Below, piece after piece: positions 7,348-14,438 of a DNA stretch of 64,000 nt (position 1 is its first letter; the number at the start of each line of letters is the position of its first letter). Source of the DNA: Hungatella sp. UBA4396 (GTDB lineage Bacteria > Bacillota > Clostridia > Lachnospirales > Lachnospiraceae); NCBI GenBank assembly GCA_002389905.1, contig DGRE01000058.1, forward strand, positions 42,589-106,588. Direction: 5' to 3'. Position numbers and translations under genes: made by a program. Under the pieces are notes generated by a model, which saw only the letters and a program-made list of their open reading frames with translations, did not search any database and had not been told where the DNA came from.

Positions 7348-8145
7348 TTAATCATTTGGTTTCTTTATTTTTGAAAGCCAATGTTGAAGTTTTACATCTT
7401 CACTTTTAGCACCGGCTATCAATGCTTGTATATTAACGTGAAAGTCATCCATAATTTTTAAACGGTTGAACTGATTGTTAAACTGGTATATATCATAACT
7501 TTCATATACTTCCTGTAATGACATGTGCTCTGCCTGTGCAAATATGCTTATTAAATCTGTCATGGTAAGACTGTCGTCATCACCGCCGATGCTCTTTGCT
7601 TTTTTAACTTTTTCTCTTAATTTTTTTCTTTTTTCCAAGAGCTTTTTAGCCATTTCTCCACTAGGATTTTCACATTCATCAACATCATCTAAATCAACCA
7701 AGCAATTTCTTTGTTTTAAAATTTCTCTAAAATTATCATAGTTTAAATGATTTAATACGTATTTCTTGTCATTATCATCGCCTATGATAAAGCCATAATC
7801 CTGATGGAATACAACCTTTTTTCTAAAGAAAAGATTCAAGAATGCTGGTATTAAAATAAACAAAGAATTTGAAACATGATCTGGTTCTACTTGTGTCTTT
7901 TTTATTTGGGCATGTTCCTGTAGCATATTTAACATAATCAGCATAAAGGTATTGGGGTTTTCAACGGCTCCGGTTAACAGCTCATTTGCCTTATCATCAT
8001 CCATACATAAAATAGATATTACGTTTTGTAATTTTGAAAAACCGGCATCGGCCATTTCTCCCAGTGTAATCCTATATGTGGGTATTTCATCTAAATACAA
8101 TACACTGCCTCTAAGTAGTTTGTGTTCTAAATCGTATTTATTCAA
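7348..8145 (-). CDS. Phage protein of the tail-assembly region (265 aa)
   Basis: A 265-residue soluble protein with no signal. The N-terminal half is globular (LLRGSVLYLDEIPTYRITLGE), residues about 155-190 are a highly charged coiled-coil helix (AKKLLEKRKKLREKVKKAK), and a helical C-terminal part includes SLTMTDLISIFAQAEHMS. A globular part, a charged helix and a mostly alpha tail half resemble tail-assembly chaperones that lie before the tape measure gene; I do not recognise the exact family. It is followed 52 bp later by the truncated structural gene. The tape measure expected in an intact tail operon is missing. Confidence 0.55.
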   Translation of the reverse strand: MNKYDLEHKLLRGSVLYLDEIPTYRITLGEMADAGFSKLQNVISILCMDDDKANELLTGAVENPNTFMLIMLNMLQEHAQIKKTQVEPDHVSNSLFILIPAFLNLFFRKKVVFHQDYGFIIGDDNDKKYVLNHLNYDNFREILKQRNCLVDLDDVDECENPSGEMAKKLLEKRKKLREKVKKAKSIGGDDDSLTMTDLISIFAQAEHMSLQEVYESYDIYQFNNQFNRLKIMDDFHVNIQALIAGAKSEDVKLQHWLSKIKKPND

Positions 8146-8269
8146 ATCATCACCATTTTATAATTTGGTATCTATATCAATTACCCACCATAAAACTCCT
8201 TGTTTGCGCAAAATGTGTTGCCGGCTGTAACCTCAGTCTTTTCAAGGTGTTTATGATGGGATAAGTTTG

Positions 8270-8345
8270 AAGTTGGAAGGAGTGAATTTATAGGTCGTTT
8301 ATTCACTCATTTTCCGTACCAATAGAAAAATGAACCTTCCAACTT
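8270..8345. repeat. Predicted three-way-junction structure (nested inverted repeats)
   Basis: An outer 11-bp perfect stem, AAGTTGGAAGG at 8270-8280 with CCTTCCAACTT at 8335-8345, encloses two stems side by side: AGTGAAT 8281-8287 with ATTCACT 8301-8307, and CATTTT 8308-8313 with AAAATG 8327-8332. The helices meet with almost no unpaired bases. It is symmetrical in potential on both strands. A further stem, GAATCTT 8347-8353 with AAGATTC 8359-8365, follows at once. It could be a structured RNA, an origin or packaging signal, or an att/MITE-like end. Confidence 0.6.
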
Positions 8346-8378
8346 TGAATCTTGGCCAAAGATTCTGCTTATTATTGA

Positions 8379-8477
8379 TTAACGCCTAACCCTACTCGTC
8401 TGCGTTACTGTATGTCTCCGTATTGTTTCTGCCAAGTCTTTCGTATGTGCACTACTATTACACTTGTCAACTGACAT
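8379..8477 (-). CDS. Tiny open frame in the phage remnant (32 aa), doubtful
   Basis: An ATG at 8477 opens a 32-codon frame with a polar, basic C-terminus (ETIRRHTVTQTSRVRR). It sits between the endolysin gene and the three-way-junction structure. No strong ribosome site is seen. The pattern resembles short repeats in some Firmicute phage tail proteins, so it may be a remnant of one. Low confidence. Confidence 0.25.
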   Translation of the reverse strand: MSVDKCNSSAHTKDLAETIRRHTVTQTSRVRR

Positions 8478-8498
8478 ATTCCCAATCTGATTCTATTA

Positions 8499-9368
8499 TT
8501 ATTTCACAAGTCCCCCATATTTCAACGCCCCGTCATCACCAGGTATCAGTGTCACCGGCTCTGCAACCATTTTTCCATCACTGTCGAGACAATAAATCTT
8601 ATTAGAATCAGCGATTAAAGTGCCTTTTAGCATAGCGCCGTCAGGGCCAAGATAATACCAATTACCATTATATTGATACCAGGTATTTCTGACCATAAGG
8701 CCGGCTTCATGAAACCAATACCACTTCCCGTTATCATTAAGCCAGTTGTTCCGGATCGGAAGACCTGTATCTCCGTTGTAAAATCTCCAGCCGCCATCTT
8801 CTTGATGCCAGCCGGATTTCTTCTCCGGAACTGCCGCCAAAGCCTCTTTAAACATATCCCATGTGTGCTTTGTGTGGTTATAGACATATGGATTCGGACA
8901 TATCTTCCCGGTCACATCATAGTGACGGATCACCCGGTCAACGGAAATTCCATACAAATTCATTAGATACTTTGTAAGTTCAATAGCTGAATTTATGGTG
9001 GCATCTTCAAAGTACCAATCTTTGGAGTCAGATGTCCGTGAACACTTATTTCTTACACACATTTCAATATTTACACAATTCGTATTTTGGGCAATTCCAT
9101 ATAATGAACCGCCTCCAGTGGACTGTTTCGTACCGCCAACAGCCCAACAATATCTTGTCATTGGACTTGGATTATACTGCCAAATATCTCCAGAAAATCC
9201 CACAAAAAAATCAGCCGATGCATTTGTAGTAGTCCGCTGATTGTAATAGTTTATATTGGCTTTGGCATCTCCAGTGGCACCAACGTAATGTATAACTATG
9301 TATTCTATTTTACCTGGGCGAACAGATGTATTATGTGTCCAGAAATTTGCATTTTGATTAATCTGCAT
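8499..9368 (-). CDS. Phage endolysin: N-acetylmuramoyl-L-alanine amidase with cell-wall-binding repeats
   Basis: A 289-residue protein. Residues 1-170 are an Amidase_2 (peptidoglycan recognition) domain: zinc ligands His27 in IVIHYVG, His149 in RHYDVTGK and Cys157 in GKICPNP. Residues about 180-265 hold tandem choline-binding-type repeats (WRFYNGDTGLPIRNNWL, WYWFHEAGLMVRNTWYQ, WYYLGPDGAMLKGTL) that bind the wall. It cleaves the bond between muramic acid and L-alanine. There is no signal peptide, as expected for an endolysin released by a holin. In an intact phage the lysin follows the tail genes; here it lies upstream of them in transcription order, a sign of rearrangement. Confidence 0.9.
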   Translation of the reverse strand: MQINQNANFWTHNTSVRPGKIEYIVIHYVGATGDAKANINYYNQRTTTNASADFFVGFSGDIWQYNPSPMTRYCWAVGGTKQSTGGGSLYGIAQNTNCVNIEMCVRNKCSRTSDSKDWYFEDATINSAIELTKYLMNLYGISVDRVIRHYDVTGKICPNPYVYNHTKHTWDMFKEALAAVPEKKSGWHQEDGGWRFYNGDTGLPIRNNWLNDNGKWYWFHEAGLMVRNTWYQYNGNWYYLGPDGAMLKGTLIADSNKIYCLDSDGKMVAEPVTLIPGDDGALKYGGLVK

Positions 9369-9556
9369 TTATCCCCTGCCTCTTTTCGTACGGTAATTGT
9401 GGAAGTGGGGAAAGGAAAAAATTAATTATATTTTTCACCCTTCCCCTTTATGTCATTATCTCAGAAAGAGCTTTGCATGCTCAATGCTCTGAAAGCCTTG
9501 ATTTTAGCCGGGTTTTTCGTGTTTCACTTACTTTTGAATTTTTTTTAAGGATTATT
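9369..9556. other. Intergenic region with hairpin between polymerase fragment and endolysin
   Basis: GGGGAAAGG at 9407-9415 and CCCTTCCCC at 9438-9446 form a stem continued by A and T tracts inside it. This may end the transcript of the polymerase fragment or lie in the endolysin leader. No gene is seen. Confidence 0.4.
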
Positions 9557-10852
9557 TTATGCATAATATCTGGTTAATGCATTGGTACGGTTGACTTCCC
9601 GGTAGCAGTTTTCGCAATACTTTGCTCTGTTATTAGTCACTAAAAACCGATCCCTACACTTTACACATATTTTCGTTCCATTTACATTAGCTTCAATATT
9701 AGAATAAATCACATCACCGAATAGTCTCCAAAGAGTATCTTTATTGATTTCATTTTGTAACTCTCTTATTAAAACATCTACTATAACAGTAGCGGGTTCT
9801 CCAATAATACTCTCGAACATTTTACGCTGTTTACCTGAATCCAATTCAATTTGTAAGAGTGCCCGGTTTTTATCGTCTTTCCCAAGGACTGAAAAATCCA
9901 TATGAGATAACTTCCTTATATTAATGGTATCCACATCTCGATAAAGCTGTATAATTTTATCTGCTAATTCACTGCATACGTTTATATCAGGATTTTTCAT
10001 CAGAACTTTATATGAATATTTTCCAAGCAAGTCTTTAAAAACAATACGATTGGTTTTTGCTATATCAAAGATTCTATCTATATTACACTTACCAATATCC
10101 TCGACCTGACATTTGTTTTTATTTTTAGCATAAATGAAAAAATGGAGGACTTTTTTTCCACTGTATTTTTTATAATTACTTATGATATTTTGGGGAATAT
10201 CCGGTTTATATAAAGTTTTGGCGTAATCTATGGTAAAATTCACATCTACACATCTTAGAGCAATAACATCAATAGCCTCCAACACTTCTTCCTTTGTACT
10301 GTTCGGATTTAAAGTCATCCATACCTTTGTAATTTCATTGCTTGGTGTACCAATATTGCCATGGTGATATGCCATAACAATTCCGTTAAAAAGTGAAGAG
10401 TTGTCCAAAACAGTGGGGCTAGCCTTTGGCATTTCGTAATAGTTGGGAATCATTCCATATTTTTTTTGAAACATCTTAGCACATTTTATAATAACCTTAT
10501 TGTTATGTACCAATAGTTTATCTCCATCATTATCATACATGAGGAGTTTACTCATTGTATCTTTCATTCCAATATATATACTATTTGACTTTGTCCATTT
10601 TTTTATAGTGTCACTTACCTGGTTTTTTCTAATACAATGTGCATGATCTAAATGGGGAGAACGAAGACAATCAACTTCTTCTTCATCGCGAAACAAATTA
10701 CAAGAAACACTCCCTTCTTTCACAAACCCAAAATCTTCAATTTTCTCTTTATTCATATCGGTAAACCACCACTGCAAACAAGCCAGCGGATCAGGGATTA
10801 CATATGTATATGCCCCATTGATATCAAACTTACATGTTACAGATGATGACAT
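9557..10852 (-). pseudogene. C-terminal catalytic half of an RdRp-like (QDE-1/YonO superfamily) RNA polymerase with zinc ribbon
   Basis: A 431-codon frame. Residues 62-111 align by eye with the second double-psi-beta-barrel of eukaryotic-type RNA-dependent RNA polymerases: LRSPHLDHAHCIRKN corresponds to the RNPCLHPGDIR block, and MYDNDGDKLLV (106-116, DNDGD 107-111) to the metal-binding DLDGD motif. The following VMAYHHGNIGTPSNEITKVW (159-178) and VDVNFTIDYAKT (202-213) match the conserved LGxIxNAH and AVDFPKTG blocks. A zinc ribbon with Cys396, Cys399, Cys413 and Cys416 ends the protein. The first barrel and N-terminal half are absent: homology starts at FDINGAYTYVIPD where an unrelated plus-strand fragment joins. 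So this is probably a broken polymerase, although the active-site aspartates survive. The call rests on motif reading. Confidence 0.6.
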
Positions 10853-11135
10853 TAAAGATTATGAGGAAGATTTAGAGGTTTTATCACTTGAAGTTGATAA
10901 TAGTAGTAAACTTTTAGAAAGGTCAAATCACATTTCTTTAATTGCACTGATTGCATATACATATCAAAATGACATCATTGGATTGGAGAAATGGTTTCCG
11001 GGGTTTTTTGAGAGAAACCGTGTGTTTAAGATAAATCAAATAGAGAATTATTTATATATGAAACAGGATCTAGAGGAATATGTTAGGGGGAAAATGTTGG
11101 TTCCAACTGAAAGCAGAAGCAAATTACCTTTTTAA
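10818..11135 (+). pseudogene. C-terminal fragment of an unknown protein at the remnant's edge
   Basis: An open frame with a poor TTG start and no ribosome site, overlapping the 5' end of the minus-strand polymerase fragment by 35 bp. The 105 residues are acidic then helical (LIALIAYTYQNDIIGLEKWF, QDLEEYVRGK) and end in a normal stop. The lack of start signals and the overlap suggest this is the 3' end of a larger gene cut at about 10825-10850. I do not recognise the family. Confidence 0.4.
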
Positions 11136-11172
11136 TTCAGTAACCTTTAAAATCAAATCAAAAGGATGTTTA

Positions 11173-11206
11173 CAGGGGAGAAAATGGCTTCTCCATTCCT
11201 CCCCTG
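11173..11206. terminator. Hairpin after the nitroreductase gene, edge of the remnant
   Basis: CAGGGGAG 11173-11180 pairs with CTCCCCTG 11199-11206, extended by AATGG/CCATT inside. Only four bases separate it from the nitroreductase stop, and a weak T-rich stretch follows on the minus strand. It probably ends the nitroreductase transcript. Confidence 0.5.
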
Positions 11207-11210
11207 GTTC

Positions 11211-11732
11211 CTAAAATTTTTCCCTATGAATTTTTTCAGTCAACAGTTCTCCAAGCTCATGTGCCTTCGCCTCTGCCTCAGGAATGCCCAAAGAAAGGAT
11301 TGCCTCCAGCCGGAAGCTTTCAGGAAATCCCAGCTTCTCCCTCACATACTCATCCGTTGTCTTTCCCTCTGCTTCCCGCAGCCTTCCCTGAATCCAGCAG
11401 CTTCCCACTCCCAGGCTGTCTGCCATCAAATGCATCTGAGCCAGGGCAATGGAACAGTCTTCAATCCAGACATCTGTTTTTTCTGAATCAGCGATAACAA
11501 CGATGGCGCAGTCTGCGCCCTGGAGCATTTTTGCGGCTCCTATCCTGCATTCTGACAGATATTGAAGAGTTTCTTTATCCTGGACAACGATAAATTCCCA
11601 TGGACGTATGGCACGGCCGGAGGCTGACAAAAGCCCGGCCTGTAAAATGGTTTCAAGCTTCTCTTCGGGAATCCTTTCTCCGGTGTACCGCCTGATGCTG
11701 CGGCGCTTTCTCATGATTTCAAGTAAATCCAT
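11211..11732 (-). CDS. Nitroreductase-family flavoprotein
   Basis: A 173-residue single-domain nitroreductase: the N-terminal RKRRSIRRYTGERIPEEKL helix-loop with the Arg cluster that binds the FMN phosphate, ASGRAIRPWEFIVVQD and LGVGSCWIQGR for the flavin pocket, and a C-terminal SLGIPEAEAKAHE strand. Such enzymes are FMN-dependent NAD(P)H oxidoreductases acting on nitro-aromatics, quinones or other small acceptors in the cytoplasm; the substrate is not predictable. The stop of the YjbR-family gene lies 2 bp upstream, so the two are cotranscribed. Confidence 0.88.
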   Translation of the reverse strand: MDLLEIMRKRRSIRRYTGERIPEEKLETILQAGLLSASGRAIRPWEFIVVQDKETLQYLSECRIGAAKMLQGADCAIVVIADSEKTDVWIEDCSIALAQMHLMADSLGVGSCWIQGRLREAEGKTTDEYVREKLGFPESFRLEAILSLGIPEAEAKAHELGELLTEKIHREKF

Positions 11733-11734
11733 TT

Positions 11735-12106
11735 TTAACCTATCCTTTCCTGATTCCTTACAACTTTCTTCTTTTCTTTTGGCCTTGTGAGATCATAGCT
11801 TTCCTGGATCATGCGTTTTACATCTGCCTCTGGAACTGTACCATCCAGAATTATGGAATTCCAGTGTTCTTTATTCATATGATAGGCAGGAACTACCGAT
11901 TGAAATGCATTTCTCCAAAAATCACGCCATTCTGTGCTGCATTTCACATTGATCCAGATGTGGTCCTGACGCTCATAAATACAGGCAAAAGCTTTTGAAT
12001 TCTTTTTATGGCGCATTAAGGTCCAATTCGGGTCATGAAAGGGGTAATCCTCTGTCACACCCTCAAATTTGCTGCAAAATGCAATTGCCTCTTTTCTGGT
12101 TTTCAC
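11735..12106 (-). CDS. MmcQ/YjbR family protein
   Basis: A 123-residue protein of the MmcQ/YjbR fold (double wing, CyaY-like). Family features are the FCSKFEGVTEDYPFHDPNWTL opening, KAFACIYER and WINVKCSTEW strands, HMNKEHWNSIILDG and the C-terminal helix MIQESYDLTRPK. The fold is described as DNA-binding-like but no biochemical role is established. Its ATG overlaps the stop of the small coiled-coil gene upstream and it runs into the nitroreductase gene, forming a three-gene unit. Confidence 0.85.
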   Translation of the reverse strand: MKTRKEAIAFCSKFEGVTEDYPFHDPNWTLMRHKKNSKAFACIYERQDHIWINVKCSTEWRDFWRNAFQSVVPAYHMNKEHWNSIILDGTVPEADVKRMIQESYDLTRPKEKKKVVRNQERIG

Positions 12107-12309
12107 GCTTTCACCTGCAATCCATATATTTCATATATTGCCAGCATGTCCTTATACAGCAGTTTCTTTCCCATCAACTGCCGGTAGGTGGCTGATTTTG
12201 TTTTATCCTCTGCCTTCAATTGTTCCATCTTTTTTACCGCATTGTCATATTCGGTCTGAATTGCAGTTTGCATCTTTTCGTAAGCCCGCAGCTTCTCTTC
12301 TCTTTCCAT
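12103..12309 (-). CDS. Small coiled-coil hypothetical protein (68 aa)
   Basis: A 68-residue charged protein. Residues 1-40 are a likely coiled coil (EKLRAYEKMQTAIQTEYDNA), followed by a second helix with TYRQLMGKKLLYKDMLAIYE. No membrane segment or known motif. It overlaps the start of the YjbR-family gene by 4 bp, which supports it as a real coupled gene. Function unknown. Confidence 0.6.
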   Translation of the reverse strand: MEREEKLRAYEKMQTAIQTEYDNAVKKMEQLKAEDKTKSATYRQLMGKKLLYKDMLAIYEIYGLQVKA

Positions 12310-12319
12310 AGGCTGATTT

Positions 12320-12844
12320 TCACCTTTCTCTGTATCTGGCTGCCAGTCCCTTTAAAAAGCATTTAACATACCGGTCCCCGCATACCCTGTAATTGCGTTG
12401 TCCTTCCCTCCGTAATAATGCACTTAATTCACTGTTTGATAAATCAATCCCTGCTGTTTTAAAAATTTCAAGCATGTCCTCACTTGTAAGAGATAATGCA
12501 ATTTTAACTTTTTTCAGAAAAACATTATTTACAGTTCTGCTGTCTTTTATCATAAAAGCCTGCTTCTCAGATTCTTCCGGTTTTGATTCTTGTTTTCCTC
12601 TTTTAAAGATGATAAAGCCGTTCATAAAAGACTCCAGGGTGTGAAGATCACATTGGTTGATATTCTCATCAGCAGACTTCTCCTGAGCCGAACCAATGGT
12701 TCCGCTATCCTTGGGCTTCAGCAGCATTTTTTGCAGTTCTTCCCTGGTTACTGTGACCCCGCCCAATTTAAATATTTTTATCATATCTACATCTTTAATA
12801 TCCAAAGCATATCTAAATCTTATTAATATATCGTTGTTCTCCAT
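12320..12844 (-). CDS. DUF1456 family protein (YehS-like)
   Basis: 174 residues from the ATG at 12844, which has AGAAGAGG five bases upstream; a longer frame to 12883 lacks a site. Two tandem copies of the DUF1456 unit are visible: NDILIRFRYALDIKDVDMIKIF with GGVTVTREELQKML, and NVFLKKVKIALSLTSEDMLEIF with AGIDLSNSELSALLR. The middle (residues about 65-100) is a polar linker. E. coli YehS is the best-known member; no molecular function is established. It lies between the helicase gene and the small coiled-coil gene on the same strand. Confidence 0.8.
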   Translation of the reverse strand: MENNDILIRFRYALDIKDVDMIKIFKLGGVTVTREELQKMLLKPKDSGTIGSAQEKSADENINQCDLHTLESFMNGFIIFKRGKQESKPEESEKQAFMIKDSRTVNNVFLKKVKIALSLTSEDMLEIFKTAGIDLSNSELSALLRREGQRNYRVCGDRYVKCFLKGLAARYRER

Positions 12845-12898
12845 ATGACCTCTTCTTAAATGTATTTTTAAATATCCTATCATTATGATCCTGTTTTA

Positions 12899-14350
12899 TC
12901 AATGTTTATCCGCTGCCTTTATCACCTTTAACTGCTTGCCATTGATCTTGGTGCTTTTCATGGCCTCCAAAACCAGAGGGCCTTTTCCGTTTAATATTTC
13001 CACATAAGTGAGAGTATCCTGAATGGCTATAATTCCGATGTCCTCCGCCTCCATTCCTTTAATATTGGACAACACTCCCACAAAATTGGCTGCCCTCAGC
13101 TTCTTTTTCTTTCCGCCGTTAAAACGCAGTTTCATAATACCTTTATTTAATTCATCACTTTTCGTCTTTTTGATCCGGGAAGCCCTGTTTAATTTTTCAT
13201 CAAAGGACGGCTTATGAGCGGATACTTCCTCTCTGTCAGGCTTTCCTGCTTCCTGAATTTTAAATCCGATCAGTTCTTCAATATCCCGGAGGTATCTGTT
13301 TTGGGTGGGAGCCACAAATGAGACAGCTTTCCCCTTTTGCCCCGCACGCCCTGTCCTTCCGGTGCGGTGGACATAGGTTTCTCCTTCCAGAGGAATATCG
13401 TAATTAATAACCAGGGAAATATCTTCCACATCAATTCCTCTTGCCGCCACGTCTGTGGCAACCAGATACCGGTACTTTCCCCTTTTAAACCCATTCATGG
13501 CAGATAACCGCTGCTTCTGTTCCATTCCGCCATGAATTTTATTACAGGGATATCCCAGACCAGCCAGGCCATCACATACCATATCCACCCGGTCCTTTGT
13601 ACTGCAAAAGATAAAACAGCTGTCCGGATTTTCCATTATAGTAACATCGGTAAGAAGATTGAATTTATCTTTTTCATCGGTGATATAAAGAGAATGCTCC
13701 GTATCAGCCGTCATAATGCCGGATTCGCCGACATTGATACGGACCGGGCTTCTCATGTAGTCTGCTGATATTCTCTCAATCTCTTCGGGCATGGTGGCGG
13801 AAAACAACATTGTCAGCCGTTCTGCGGGCAGCTCTGCAATGATTTCCCGGACCTGTTCAATGAATCCCATATCCAGCATCCGGTCCGCTTCGTCAATTAC
13901 CAGCCAGGTAATCTTACTCAGGGGCAATGTGCCTTTCCTGATATGATCCATTACACGCCCCGGAGTGCCTGCAACTACGTGGGTTTTCTGCTTCAGCTCT
14001 GATTTTTCTATGGAAAACGGGTGTCTTCCATAAATTGCTGCTGCCTTTATTCTCTTAAATCTTCCTATGTTGGTAAAATCTTCTTGTACCTGAACAGCAA
14101 GCTCCCTTGTAGGAGTCAGAATAAGGGCCTGAGGTTTATTTTCAAGCCATTCCACTGATTCACATATTGGAATAGCATATGCTCCTGTTTTTCCGCTGCC
14201 GGTCTGAGCTTTGACAATAAGGTCATTTTTTTCTAATGCTAAGGGAATGATACTGACCTGGACCTGGGTAGGAATATCATACCCCAGGCCATCCAGTGCC
14301 ATTTGAATCTCCCCACTGATTGTAAAATTATGAAAACTTGTATTATTCAT
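12899..14350 (-). CDS. dbpA: DEAD-box RNA helicase with DbpA-type RNA-binding domain
   Basis: About 483 residues from the ATG at 14350 (GAAAGG seven bases before); the in-frame ATG at 14428 has no site. Helicase motifs in order: Q motif PTQVQ, Walker A AQTGSGKT at 48-55, PTRELA, GTPGR, DEAD in VIDEADRMLD, SAT in LFSATMPEE, ARGIDV, and HRTGRTGRAG. Residues about 405-478 (RAANFVGVLSNIKGMEAEDI onward) form the DbpA/YxiN C-terminal RNA-recognition domain, which in E. coli and B. subtilis binds hairpin 92 of 23S rRNA. Likely role: 50S subunit assembly. Confidence 0.9.
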   Translation of the reverse strand: MNNTSFHNFTISGEIQMALDGLGYDIPTQVQVSIIPLALEKNDLIVKAQTGSGKTGAYAIPICESVEWLENKPQALILTPTRELAVQVQEDFTNIGRFKRIKAAAIYGRHPFSIEKSELKQKTHVVAGTPGRVMDHIRKGTLPLSKITWLVIDEADRMLDMGFIEQVREIIAELPAERLTMLFSATMPEEIERISADYMRSPVRINVGESGIMTADTEHSLYITDEKDKFNLLTDVTIMENPDSCFIFCSTKDRVDMVCDGLAGLGYPCNKIHGGMEQKQRLSAMNGFKRGKYRYLVATDVAARGIDVEDISLVINYDIPLEGETYVHRTGRTGRAGQKGKAVSFVAPTQNRYLRDIEELIGFKIQEAGKPDREEVSAHKPSFDEKLNRASRIKKTKSDELNKGIMKLRFNGGKKKKLRAANFVGVLSNIKGMEAEDIGIIAIQDTLTYVEILNGKGPLVLEAMKSTKINGKQLKVIKAADKH

Positions 14351-14438
14351 TTTATGCCTTTCACTTAATATGGCATCCGTATCATCCAGTAAGGAGCTGC
14401 CAAATATTTCGATAAAATCTTGTATCATTATTGAATTA

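Noticed and set aside
5100..11170. Attachment-site direct repeats flanking the prophage remnant
   Set aside because: Only trivial AT-rich matches were found between the two edges.
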